64,000 bases of DNA from Hexactinellida sp. DTS-2022 (Eukaryota > Porifera > Hexactinellida), in contig JAPNXP010000009.1 of the NCBI GenBank assembly GCA_028753945.1, forward strand, positions 6,076,001-6,140,000. Reading direction: 5' to 3'. The notes under the pieces were generated by a model, which was not told the DNA's origin, did no database searches, and saw only the letters and a program-made list of their open reading frames with translations. Shown in pieces: positions 1 through 15,000 of this stretch; the stretch's first letter is position 1; every line of letters starts with the position of its first letter. The position numbers were made by a program, and so were the translations under genes.

Positions 1-2
1 CT

Positions 3-3000
3 ACAACATCCCTACGGGTACAACTGACTCTAGAAAATCTCAATGAAATTAAGAGACTCTCCTCTTTAGCCACTGCTGTCAGGAATACATTCCTTTCCAT
101 CACAAAGCACGCTATACAGGATACGAATTATAATTCCATAGTCGCTATTCCTCCTATCAGAGCTCTCCAGGTCTCTACTTTTGTGAATGATATGACTTCG
201 CTTCAACTCGTTAGCTTCAATTTGGATCTTTCGAACAACACTTTAACTGTTTTCTTTGACGAGACAGTAAACGCTTCAAGTCTCATGGTTGTAGAGCTCA
301 CATTTTTTGGAACAGACAACCTCACCCTTGGGCCTGAATACACCCTCACAGGCGGCGTTTCTAATTCTTCTGATGGAACTGTTTTGGTAGTGGATTTAAC
401 TAGGAATGACCTCAATGCTCTCAAAGAAGATTTGCAATATTATATTAGTGACACAACAACCTTCATCTACCCTACTAGTAGCTTCATCAGAGACATGAGC
501 GGGAACTTTCTCTCACAGCCGCTTGTTCCTATAGCTATTTCCATTTTTAATCCTGACATTATTCCTCCCAGAATTGAGTCTGCTTTTCTAGACATGAACC
601 AGGGCATTTTAAGTCTGTCCTATGACGAGGTTGTTCTCGGATCTTCTCTGAATGTGGAAGAAGTGTTCATACAGGCTCGAATAGGCGCTACAGATAATGA
701 ACAGCGATTGCGTCTCAACCGAACCCTCGGATCAGCTGATCAGACGGGGACTACCGATGGAGTAGATTCTGAGATATCCATTCGACTCGGGGCTAACGAC
801 TTGAACGAGTTGAAGAGACTCACACAGATCGCTATGAGTCTCAACAGTACCTATTTATCTTTCTCCCAGTTCTCTATTGTAGACACGAATGGAAATAAAG
901 TTGTCTCTCGCCCCTACAATAATCCATTACAAATTAGTGACCTCGTATTTGATATAACTCGTCCTAGATTATTATCATTCGATATCGACATGAACTCCGG
1001 ATACCTCGATCTAACTTTTGACGAGACAGTTAACGTGAGTAGTCTAGTTCACACGGAAATAACATTACAAGGAACCGAATCGTTTATTCAATCAATGACA
1101 CACTCCATTCTACTGAGTGGTGGTACTACGCTATCTCTGTTAGATTCGACTCAAATACAGTTCGTTATAACAACTGAAGATTTGAACCAAATCATGTTTT
1201 TGCAGTTGCTTGCTACCTCAATTAATGACACTTATATCGCAATTACGAATCACACTATTAGAGATATGAATAATAACTATGTCTGGGCGGTCTCCACTTC
1301 TTCTGCCATTCCTGTAACAGATTTCAAACCGGATACAACAAGGCCTAATTTAAACCAATTCACACTGGACATGAATCTAGGCATAATTACAATCTGGTTC
1401 TCTGAGACTGTTAATGCTAGTTCTTTGTACATCTCTTCCCTCACGCTACAGGATTACACGACTGCTGCTTCTAACTACACACTCACAAACAGCACCTCCT
1501 CCCAAACAGACTCGACCACCCTTCTAGTTTATCTATCATTCACAGACCTTAATGCTATCAAAAGCAATCGATATATTGTTACTTCACGTACCGATACTTT
1601 CCTTAGCTTTCCACATACACTCGTGTTGGATATGATTGGGAATTGGGTAAATCCTAGGCTAAATGGGTTTGCTATCCAAGCTGCTAACTTCACTCGAGAT
1701 TTCATCCGGCCCCTTCTCGAGGACTTCTCTCTTGACATGAACACTGGAGTATTAGTGCTCACCTTTTCAGAGACGATTGACACCAGAAACTTTAACGTAA
1801 CACAAATAACTCTACAGAGCATCCAGATCTATAATTCCTCTCTTACAGAGCAAACTTATACTTTGAGAAATACTTCTATCCTGGGAGAGGATTATTACAT
1901 TATTCCTATACAGCTAGGATATGAAGATATCAACAGTGTCAAGCAGCTCTCAGAACTCGCTACCTCAGTCTATACCACTTATGTTGACTTCCCCTGGACA
2001 GCATTTACGGATATCGCTGGCAACCAAGTACAACCAATTTACTCAACTGATGCTAAGAGGGTGTTTAGTTTTATCGAGGACAATACCAGACCCCATCTGC
2101 TATATGGTAGCCTGGATATGCACGATAGTCTCATTACGCTGACATTTTCTGAGATGGTTAACCAGAGTTCTCTGTTACTCAATCACCTAACTCTTTACAG
2201 CAGTACATTTGCTCCCTCTCAGTCCCATTCTCTAACTTCTGTCTACTCTTTTAACTCTACTTACGAGGGTACGATATCGCTGACTGCTAGCCTATCTCTG
2301 GAAGATACGAATCGTATTAAGATGCTCACCAGTCTCGCTACCGATGTTTCCAATACTTATCTTTCTATTACAGAGCTTCTGATTCGAGATATGAACGGTA
2401 ATAATGTGTATAATATTTCGCAGTCTAACTCTATTCGGGTAATAAACTACATACAAGATCTCCATAGGCCGATACTAGAGCATTTTAGCCTAGATCTCAC
2501 CACGGATATCCTATCTCTATCCTTCTCAGAGACTGTTAATCGCACCTCGTTTGACGTCACAGGCCTCGCCATACTGAACCCATTCACTAACTCCAGCAGG
2601 CGTTTGGTATCTGGTACAGTACTAACTCAGTGGTACAGCCCTATACTGGATGTACTCCTCCACAATCAGGACTTGAACTACATTAAAATATACACAGACC
2701 TGGCAACTAATTATCATAACACCTTTTTATCAGCTCGTCCTACTACTGTATTGGACATGAATTGGAATTATTTGACGGAAATTACTGATTACCACCCATT
2801 GAATGTTACAAACTTTACCCAAGACTTGGTCCATCCAAATCTAACTTATTTTACTCTTGACTTGAACACTGCTCAGCTCAATCTCACCTTTACTGAATCA
2901 ATTAATGTATCTTCTCTGTACGTCTCTCAGATTTCAATACAGAACGCGGTATCTGCTGTCGCCAGAGACACAGTTAATCTTACTCCCGGTGGCTCCTTCT

Positions 3001-6000
3001 CCACTAGTCCTAATTGGCCTTACCTCACAATAGAAATCGGTGACATTGATCTCAACCGCATTAAATTCCTCTCACAACTAGCTACCATTGCGAACAACAC
3101 TTATCTTAGAATCACTCAGTTTACTATACAAGATATGAATGGAAATATGATCAATCAGATTCCTAATGGATTTGCTTATCTGGTCGCTACCTACATTGCT
3201 GACACAATAAATCCTGATCTAACAAGCTTCTCTCTCGACATGAACACAGGGACATTGTACCTAACTTTCTCTGAGACTGTCAACACCAGTTCTCTTACAA
3301 TAGACTATATATCCCTACTGGATAGGCCCACCAGCCTCTCTCCTCTGCTGCTCAGTCTCTCTGGCGGTATCGTTCTAACGCTTATAGATAGCACTAGTAT
3401 TGATGTGAGACTCACCAAGTCGAATCTTGACACCCTAAAACGAGAGAGAGGACTGGCTGATAGTATTAACACGACTTATCTAGCCATACAATACGCAGCT
3501 CTCTTTGACATGAATACAAACTTTCTTAATTATATTTCCTTGGAAAACGCTATCAAGGCATCTGACTTTATTCCCGATAAAACCCGTCCTACGTTGCTAT
3601 CATACAATTTGGATATGGACAGTGCACTTCTCACCCTCTCTTTCTCTGAGACTGTTGAGAGTGACTCCTTGCTTGTGGATCAGCTGACTCTGCAGAACGC
3701 TCCCACAGCCTCGCGAACTGTCTCTCTTTCTAACTCTTCTTCTCACGTTAGGGTCGACTCAACTGTTATCTATGTCAATATTTCATTTGAAGATTTGAAT
3801 CGAATCAAACTTGAACGTTCAATTGCAAGTGTCGCGAATGGTACAAACGTATTCTTGACATTTTCAAACCACACAATTCAGGATATGAATGGCAATTATG
3901 TGATAGGAAAGTCAGATTCAGAAGGTGTTCTGGTCACTGAGTTTATTGAAGACACAACTCCCCCGTTTATCCTCTTATTCACGTTAGACATGAACATAGG
4001 CGTATTCAACATTACTTTTAATGAAGTGGTTGATGCTCTAACTTACAACGTAACTGCTATTTCTTTACAGCAGAACTATTCTCTATCAAACGACTCAGAG
4101 TATTATCGTATAACAACTCAATTCCTGTTATCAGGAGATGGACTCTTTATTTCCCAGCTTATCCAGAAGGTAGACTTAGATCGTATTAAGACTCTGCGGA
4201 ATCTCGCCATCTCACTTGATACTACCTATCTTTCAATTAGCTCATATCTTGTACAGGATATGAATAAGAACCGAGTGTCTCCTATACTCAGTAATACTGC
4301 CTTGCTCGCTACCGAATTTATTACTGACCAGACTAGACCAATATTGCAGGACTCTACACTTAATATGAATCTCGGACTTTTGACCCTAACCTTTGATGAA
4401 TCAATGGACACCATAGCCAGTCTGGATGTGTCACAGATTGGTTTTTCTTCTATCCAGAACGGTTCCATCTTGTTTTATCTCTCCTCCCAGAATGATACCT
4501 ACTCCATATCTCCTGATGTTCCTACTGTCGAGATAGCAATAGGAGACTCTGACCTCAATGAGCTCAAGAGGTTACAACCACTAGCCTCCAGCAAATACTA
4601 CACTTACATATCTCTATCGGGTACAACTATAAAAGACACTTCAAACAACTTCAATAGACCAGTACAGAGTGTACAGATCTCTGTTTTCTATGACGACACG
4701 ATTCAACCTCAACTTGTTAATTTTACGATAGACTTAACTCTCGAATTACTAACGCTATTCTTCTCTGAAACGGTCATTAGCAGTTCCTTGAGATTTAATC
4801 AAATCACATTCGTTTCACAGTCTCTCCTCCCGATATACAGTCCCGTATACTTTAGACTTCTCTCCCCAGACGGCACTCGTGTTGTCGTTGAGTTAGATGG
4901 GTTTGATCTTAATAACCTCAAGCTACTAACGGGCCTCCTCACTATGCGGAATAACACACTCACCTCAGTCACGGGCATTTTCATTCAAGATATGAATTCC
5001 AACTACAATCTCCCCATTCCAATATCAACTCCTCTAGTCGCCGCAGCCTTCCGGCCTGACACGGTAGCGCCCCAACTCCTATCTTATTTGCTAGATATGG
5101 ATCTATTGATTCTGCAGTTGACATTCGATGAGCCCGTACTATCGGGAACACTGAACATAAGTCTGTTTACAATACTCCCTTACCCAAATGCCCCGGCTTC
5201 CGAGAGCTACTCCCTGACTCCTTACAGCTACTCACAATCTCATAATGGATTGGTTCTTCAAGTTGTGATTGGTCCTAATGATGCCAACCAGTTAAAGTAC
5301 ATGTACCATTTGGCACAAGGAATATATTCGACCTATCTCTCATTCCCTGAGGAGGCTATCTTGGACATGAACATGAACCCAGTGCTGCCAATACGTCCTG
5401 CTAACGCGTCTAATCTTGTTACTTTCATAAAAGATACTTCTAGTCCTATACTTCAATATTTCAGTTTAGATTTGAGTGTGGAAATTGTACGGTTAACTTT
5501 TGATGAGACAATCAATGTAGCTCGGACTGTTTTTAGTGGAATTTCCTTCCAACAATGTTCGACGTGTATTGTATCCTCTCAGATCGTGCGTCTCACCTCA
5601 GGGTTTGTCCTTGGAGATAACTCTACAGTATTGATACTTATGCTCTCGAAAGAAGATCTACATTCCATTAAACTCAAGACGCAGCTAGCAACAGATGTCA
5701 ACAATACTTACATTCATCTGCTTCCTTCTTCTGTTCAGGACATGGCTCTATCTACGAACCAGATTTCTGAAACCACACAGAAAGTCTCGAGTTTCACACC
5801 GGATTCTGTCCGTCCAATTCTCACTCAATTTCTTATCGATATAAATCGTGAAGAACTGACCTTAGTTTTTGACGAGCCTGTAAACTCCTTATCACTGAAC
5901 ATTTCAGCAATTACATTCCTGAGTAACTCCAGTCTCTACTCTCACTCTTCCTACACGCTAACTGGCGGCCTGACTACTTCTGCCAATGGACTCTCTATTG

Positions 6001-9000
6001 TGATTCAGTTAACTCCGTTTGACGTTAATCAGATTAAACTGTTGGAGGATCTTCTAGTCAGCTCTGAAAGCACTTTCTTGAGTATAACTAGACACCTCAT
6101 TTGGGATATGAATAGGAATCAGCCTGTTGAAATTGCAACTACTGACCCATTACCTACTTCATTCTTCCTCAACGATACTCTATCTCCTTACCTGATTCGA
6201 TTTGATCTTGATATGAATACAGGACATATTGTTATGTATTTCCAGGTAGGTTTTCAGATTTACAGTACAGGTGTTTTATTTTTGATTATTTATAATGTAT
6301 TTCTAATAGGAAATAATCGATATAAGTTCTGTCAACATATCTTGCTTGATCCTTCAGAGCTCTTTTGCTAGCTCCAACAGATATAGGCTAACTGGCGGAG
6401 ATTTGATTTCTCCGCTTGCTCGCTCCTTTCCCAATCCAGCCAACTCGTATCCAGAAGTGGGGAGCTACGCTGTCCCCGAAGTAGATATCGATTACGGTAG
6501 GTTTGCTGCACTTGATAATACAGCTATTATTGTTCGCTTAATATTGGATGACCTGAATAAGATTAAGGAGCGACTAATCGCACACTCCCCCTCTACTTCC
6601 TGGTTGGCAGTAGATCAGTGCGTGTTAAAGGACCAAAATGGCCAGTATATAATACCGCTTGTGAATGGCATCAATACTCAACAGGTTACAAACTACACCG
6701 AAGATAGGACTCATCCTAGATTGCTGAATTTCACTCTCGATATGAACACTGGACTTATTGTAATGTTCTTCTCAGAGACAATAAATCTAGCCACGCTTAT
6801 GCCCTCACAGCTAACTCTACAATCTACTGCTAACATATCTACAAACTCCTCTGAGAGTTATACCTTGGCACACACTGATGCGTTGGGCAGTGGATACGCT
6901 ACCTATCTGGCTCTGCAGATTAACATTCTAGATTTGGACCAAATTAAGTTTCTGAGAGTTCTAGCCACCAACATCGACAACACTTATTTATCCATTACAA
7001 GAATGACAATTGACGATACTGAAACAAACTTTGTCATTAGCATATCCATATACAATGCGCTGAGAGCGTCAAACTATACCAGCGATTTAACAAGACCAAA
7101 CTTGCTATCATTTGATTTCGACATGAACACTGGTGTATTCACATTAACTTTCGATGAGACTGTTTCAGCAGTTACCTTTACCCCCACTAGTCTCGTGTTA
7201 CAGAATGATATATACGTTCCTACAACATATTACAGTCTGACTGGAGGCTATTTCGCCGCTGTAGACTCTACATTTATTACTCTCTCTGTCAGTGAGGATG
7301 ATTTGAATGAGATAAAGAAAATTAGAAATATTGCCATTAATCGATACACTACAAATTTATTGTTCAACAGCTCACTTATCGATGACACAGATGGTAACAA
7401 GGTTAATCCTACCACACTCACAGTTACCGTATACACACCTGATACTACTGATCCTTATCTCCGCTCATTCGCGATTAATCTCACTTCTGAGACGATACAC
7501 TTTGTATTTTCTGAAACTATAGACGCTTACACTTTCGACTCTTCTCACCTGACTCTTCAAGATGCTCCCTCACTTCCTAGGAAGATTACTCTCTCTCCCA
7601 TTTCCACTCTGATACAGCCAGAGGACTCTACTCAGCTGGTCATGTTGATAGAAACCTCAGCACTTAATTACTTTAAAATATATCGAGACTTCTTCACCAA
7701 TATGAATAACTCTTTTATAAGTTTCACTTACTACCTGGTTACGGACATGAGTGGGAACAGAATTGTCAGTGGAGACGGTATAAAAGCATCTTCTTTTTAT
7801 GGAGACTACGTACGACCTGAATTAAACTTCTTCAATCTCGATCTTACTAGAGAGACGTTAGTTCTCACCTTCAGTGAGACTGTGGACTATGCAACTCTCT
7901 GGGTTAACGAACTGACTCTGCAACAAGCTAATGACCATGTCGGCTCCTCTGTAGAGGACTGGTCACTCACTGGAGGAGATATCTCCCCTGTCTACAGCAC
8001 TATACTTACAATTCAATTGACCGAATACGATCTTAACAACATCAAGCGTATTGTTGAGTTGGCTACCTCTTCAAGTACAACTTATCTACGACTCACATGG
8101 AGATTCATTCGCGACATGAATAACAACTCGATTGTTGCTATTCCTGAAAATGAGGGTTTGCGTGTGACTCAATTCACAAGTGATACGATTCGTCCTTATC
8201 TTGTCAGCTACACTGTTGATTTAACGCGGAACTTTATCAACCTTACATTCAGCGAGACTATTTCTCAGCCAAGCTTCCAAGTGCGGTATTTGACACTCCA
8301 GTATTCTGAAACTTCTGACTTTTATTTTATCACCTTAACCTCTTACGCGGCTGTCTCCGAATTCAACGCTACATTCCTAACATTTTATTTTGAGCACAAC
8401 GACCTTAACGTCTTGAACGCAATAACACAAGTGGCTACTTCTCCGAATGACACATTTCTGTCACACACGTCAACTCTAATCTCTGATATGTCTGGAAATA
8501 CCATACTACCAATTCTGCAGTCACATGCTCTGCAAGTTGAAAATTTTATCCCCGACTTTGTCAGTCCTTTTCTCATCAGCTTTGATTTCGATCTCAATCT
8601 AGGTACCATCACTCTCTCTTTCTCAGAGACGTTGAATGCTGCTCCTACAAACTTCTCATCTCTCATATTCCAGTCCTTCTCTAACCTCACATTTGCTAAT
8701 CTAATGGCTATTAATGTCTCCACGCTACGATTGGCCACTGGCAACGTTACTTACATAGCACTCGATCCACCTAGAGTGATCGCCTCTTGCCACTTCTCGC
8801 CTAGTGATAAGCTCCACATCGAAATTAGCGCTGAAGATTTAGATTTATTCAAATCTGATCCAAATCTCTGTGACAGTGAAACGAATTGTTTTCTTACCTT
8901 TGATACGTCTGCATTTGTTGATAGTGCTGGTAACAAAGTTATTTCGATTCCTAGAGATGGCGCTCGCCAAGTTACTCAGTTCATTGTTGATACTGGTTCT

Positions 9001-12000
9001 CCCAGTCTCGTGCAGTTTATATCTATAAACATGAACTCAGGAAAACTAGAGCTTAGATTTAGCGAATCTATCACCCGTTATACGCCCGCTATGCTACCCC
9101 CAAATAGCGTTAGATTACAGAGATTCTATCGCAATATAAACATTATAAATCCGTTGGAATCGTTACTCCTTTCTCCTGGATCTGTGTCTGTTGGTAGACC
9201 ATCATATTTCGTAACCATTACCTTAACAGTGGAAGATTTGAATGAATTGAAGAAGACTGATTCACTCTGCACATCCATATCCAATTGCTGGCTGTCTCTG
9301 CAGGCTGGCACCTTTTCTGACTGGAATTACAACGGGAACGTAGAAGTGGGGATAGATAATGCACTTGACGTTTTTATCTTTATTGCTGATGCGTATCCGC
9401 CGGCACTTGTTAGTTTTGATTTTGGAATTGACTCTGGGAATCTCAACCTAACATTTGATGAGCCCATTCGTCCCAGTACTTTCAACCCTAACTTGCTCTA
9501 TTTTGTTAATTCTCAGATTAACCACTCTGTCAGCTATAACCTTACTTCTGAGTCGAAGATCAGATCTTCCCTAAATGACCTTGTACTCTATATACAACTT
9601 TCCAAGAATGATATTACTGCTATTAAAAATCTAACCAACCTATCTACTGATCAGAATGACACTTTTCTCCAGTTACTGTATGCTGCTGTGTCAGACGTGA
9701 TTGGCAACCCTATTCACGAGACTCCAATAATACCAGTTAGGAACTTCGAGCAAGATTCAATTTCCCCTCGCCTTATAGAATTTTCTCTAAACCTAATTAC
9801 AGATTCGCTATCATTTACATTTTCAGAAATTGTATTATCTTCTTCATTCAATCTTAATTCGTTCTCTTTATTCCCCGGGCCTGGTCTTCCAGGCATTACT
9901 CTATCTCTGGAATCTTTCCGTGGAAACTTCGGTACATTCATAATCACAGCTGATTTATCTGCTGACGATATCTTACAGCTCAAGCTTAACTACCTACTCG
10001 CAACTCACACTTACAACACTTATCTAACTGCTACGGCCAATGCTGTTGCAGACATGCAAGGAAACAATCTCGAACCGATCCCATCTTCTGACCCGTTGAG
10101 AGCTTCTTCTGTTGTTATTGACACCAAACCACCCAGTCTAATCAGTTTCACGTTTGATTTAAATCTGGGTCATATAGCCCTCACATTTGATGACGTTGTA
10201 ATTAGCAGTTCCCTTCGTGGCTCCTCACTCGTGTTACAGAACGGAACCACTCGTTCTGTATACCTCCGCTTGTCGGACTTAAGTTATACCACCAGTCCTA
10301 ATGGTTATTACATAACTCTAGTTATAGTGTTAGATGATCTAAACGCAATAAAAGCCAACCCTCTCTTAGCAACCGATATCAACAACACTTATGTCACGAT
10401 TGGGGCAGGTTTGATTCAAGATCAGACCAGTTTGGATGTTCTCCCTATCTCTAATGATAACGGATTGCGTGCCTCTGCATTCATTCGGGATATAACTGCT
10501 CCGGAACTCGATGGGTTTAGTTTTGACCTTAATACTGGCTACCTGACTCTCTCTTACTCCGAGACTGTACAAGGACAGTCCTTGAGCGTAACAACATTGA
10601 CATTGCATGCATATAGAGATTCCGCCTCTACTAGTTACACGCTACGTTCCTCTCAATCTATTTCTGACTACACAGATGAGGTTGTTGTTGTTATGTCTCC
10701 ATATGATCTTAACCGGGTTAAACTCTTAACGGATCTATTCACTAAGAAGAGCAACTCCTACCTTAGCGTGTCAAATAGCAGCATACTGGATGTATCGGGT
10801 CATTACGCAGTTTCGATCCCAGTTGCTAGTTCTCTGCAAATCAATCAATTCACCCCAGATACCACTAGTCCTACACTCCTCACTTATGATTTGGACCTCA
10901 ATAGGGGGGCTGTAAAGCTTACATTTTCTGAAGCAATCAATATTAGTTCTTTCGTCGCCAGTGGTCTGACGCTACAAAATGAGGAGGATACTATATTTCC
11001 GCTTGTAACATTTAATGATGACGTCCGTATTTTATTAACTTCCTCCCTGGGTATATATTTTGAATTCGAAATTGACATCGATGATTTAAATAGAATCAAG
11101 TATTATTCTAATCTTGCAACAAAAGTTGATGATACATTCCTTGTTATAGACCCAGTAACAATAACTGATATGTCAGGCAACCAAGTGGTGGCTGTGTATA
11201 ACCCTTTTGCTATTCGAGTTTCTAATTTCAAATCCGACTCCACTTCCCCTGTCTTCATCACATTTACTCTTAACTTGAATCTTGTTATCCCGTTACTGAC
11301 TCTTGTATTTGATGAGACTGTTGATTCCTCGACCCTAGATGTCAGTCAAGTTATTTTACAGTCCACAACAGAACCGTATTGTAACTCTACTGTGTCCTCT
11401 AACAACTCGAACTGCCCAGTAATCCATGCGTTTTATCCCGGTCCCCTTCCTCTTTACACGCTAACAGAGTCTGACAACTCCACTGTTGTTGTTGTGCAGA
11501 TAGGTGAGGTTGATAGTAACAGAATAAAGTACTTATCACAACTCGCTACTTCACTTCATTCAACTGTTGTGCACATCATTCGGTATGCTATTCGGGATAT
11601 GAACTGGAATCCTTTCAACCCACTTCTCAATATCAACCCCAATGGGACCTTTTATCCGGACCAAATTCCCCCCACGCTTAGAAGATTCTCTCTTGACATG
11701 GACGAGAGAATAATTTCGCTTACTTTCGATGAAACAGTCAATATTGATTCTACGATTCCTTCCCAAGTCCTCCTACAAAACATGGCATTTTCTACAGTTT
11801 CTCTCCCACTCGTATCTAGCAACTTGACCCCCGGCCAGGATAACTCAACTATTGTAAATATCCCGATTTCAGATCAAGACTTTAATTTATTAACAGCTGA
11901 TACTCTCTTGGCTACTTCTACAGAGAACTCTTACATTCGATTACTATACGCTGCTATTGGAGATATGAACACAAATCCTATACAAGACATTGTTAATGGG

Positions 12001-15000
12001 AACGCTCTTCCCCCTTTCCTCTTCATCCCAGATGCGTCCAGACCTGCTATTGTATCTTTCTCAATTGATATGGATTATCTGCGAATAGTACTCACCTTTA
12101 GTGAGACAATGAACGCAACTTCATTGGAAATAAATACCATCAGCTTGCACCAAGTATTATCTACCAGCGGCGGGGAATCCTTCACATTTACTCAGAACTC
12201 CTATACCACCTCGTTATACTCGACTGTAGTTAACATTGAAATCGGTAGGCAAGATGCTAATGAAATAAAGCGACTGTCTTTATTAGCTCAATCCCGAAAT
12301 TCTACATATCTAAGCATCACATCAGACACCATAGATGATATGAATCTAAACCCAGTTTATTCAAACTATCTCATTGCCGACTCATACACCCCTGATGTCA
12401 GCCCCCCAATTATTCTGGAAATCGTACTAAATCTCACCTCTGAGACTATTGCTCTCTCATTTGACGAGACTGTTAGAGTGTCCAGCATTGAAGCTACCAG
12501 GATCACAATCCAATCTACAGATATTATGTTTTCTCCCTCGCTTGTGTTGTATACCCTCAGGTACCCCTTACAAGTTCTAACCAGTTATGACAGTACGTTT
12601 CTCACTGCTGTTATTGATGTCAGGGACCTTAACCAACTTAAGCTTTATCTAGACTTGGCTACTAGCCCTTCTAACACATTCATTGCATTCCAATTTAATG
12701 CTATTGTTGACATGGCTCTAATTCCTAACTCAATAGTGGCAGGCACAATAATGCAGAGCGAATCTGTGTTTCAGGATATTACCCCACCTAACTTTATATC
12801 CTTCGAGGTTGATATGAACAGTGGGTCATTAACTTTACATTTTGATGAGCCGATCAATGTTACTTCTATTTACATTCCAGCAATCACTGTTCAGACCGCC
12901 GCAAGGTCGCGGACTGGTCTTCAACTCTATAACAGTTCTTTATTGACTCCTTCAAACGGGCTGTCTATTCTTGTCAGATTATCAGAATCAGAATTGAATG
13001 AAATCAAACGAATTGATTCATTATTTACTCTTCTCTACGATTCGTATATTTCAATTACAAACCAATTTATCACGGATCTCAATCGTAACCCAGTGGTACC
13101 CCTATTGAATGGATTTGCATTGAGAGCATCAAGGTATGCTCCAGACATGAATCGACCTTCCATCCTAGCATACTCAATTAACATGAATATTGGGTACATT
13201 TCCCTCTCATTCTCAGAGACTGTTAACGTATCTTCATTTCGTTGTTCTGATATCTCCATATCGGAGCGACCGTATTGCAACAACAGCTACAGACTGACAG
13301 GATGCGTTATAGACACATCAGGTGCGGTATATGACAGCCAGGATATCGGCAATGCTGGTAACCAGGCTGGAGGTTATGGGAATGCGACGAAATGGAATAC
13401 AACCTTTTTATACTCAACAGCCCTTAAATTCAACCTTACTCTCTTCGACTTGAATATTTTGAAGACTTTGAGAATCGCAGTTGACCAATCTTCATCTTAT
13501 CTCCACTTCAAACGCAGCACCATCACTGACCAACGGGATCTGCCAATATTAGAGATCAACTGTTCCAGTTCAGGTCTCCTGCCTCTAAGTGGGTTCTTCT
13601 CAGACGAAACGAGACCGTCTCTGGATTCGTTTTCCCTCTCTCTCGCCTCGGGCCTACTCGCTCTTAATTTCTCCGAAACAGTTGATGGGTCTAGATTGGA
13701 CGAAACTAAATTAACATTTGTTGGTCAGGGAGATAATTCATCTATCTACTTTGAGTACTATACACTGACACAAGTTACAAATACAAATGGACTTAGTCCT
13801 TACTTAACTGTTTATATTTCAACCTTCGATCTGAACAAAATCAAAGAGAGAATATACTTAGCTACTGGCACAGCAAATACTTTTGTTACCATCACAGATG
13901 CCTTTATTACGGACACAGTCAGCAATCCAGTTAACTCAATTGTTGTTCCTACTGCGTTACAGGCAGCTGCTTTCTATCCTGATATGATAGAATGTAAATT
14001 ACTGTCCTACGATTTTGATATGAACACTGGTACTTTTACTTTAACATTCGATGAGACGGTGAACGCATCTTCTCTTATACTCTCTGAACTTTGGCTTCAA
14101 GCTCAATCAAATATCTCATTTCCTTCCTATAGGATAGTATCAGGGAACCATTCTACATCCGCTAGCACAGTTGTTAGTCTCACTATATCAGAATACGACC
14201 TGAACGCTATCAAGAATCTCACTGCACTTGCAACATCAAGAACAAATACGTACATTTACTTTTCATCTCAATTTATTTCGGATATGAACTCTAATGCAAT
14301 TGTCCTGGTTCTTCCCACTAACGCCAGTCAAGTTGTTAGTTTCACTGCTGACCACACGCAACCAGAACTTATCCGATTTACAGTTAATCTCACATCGGAA
14401 ATTATGAGTCTAACTTTCTCAGAGGTCGTCAATTCCAGTTCTTTCCATGCTCCTACTTTGTCTGTACGCTCCCAACTAGCTCCTGGCCAATTCTATGCTC
14501 TATCGGGAGGTGAGAGATTAACTTACTTTAATTCACTTGTGGTTGACTTTCGACTTCTTGTTACTGATTTGAATGTGATTAAAGTGGACACTGGGCTCTT
14601 CACAAGTCTTGATACCAGTTTCATTAGTTTCGTTTATTCTCTCATAAGCGATATGAACGCAAATCCAATTGTTGCTAATAACATTGGTCTACAAGCTAGC
14701 GAGTTCTATGGTGACTTCATCAAACCGAATCTTGTCAGCTTTAATTTAAATCTTAACACACACTTTTTAACTCTAAATTTTGATGAAACTGTCAATGTGG
14801 ATTCATTGGACATCAGTGAAATTACAATTCAATCTCAAAATAACTCTGGAGATTCCTGGACCTTAACTGGCGGAGGAGCTCATTTTACCTATTCTAACTT
14901 GTATATACACATGAACTCAACAGTTGTTGTAATACAGTTGGGCTGGATTGATCAACTTAACCTTAAAGTTAATACAAACCTTGCAACCTCCAGTCAGACC

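Noticed and set aside
6346..6360. An alternative acceptor at 6356-6357 for the first intron of the giant gene
   Set aside because: It gives MYFQ joined to SSFASS and drops the expected SETV-SSL-ITLQ part of the unit. The acceptor at 6308-6309 restores it exactly (EIIDISSVNISCLILQ).
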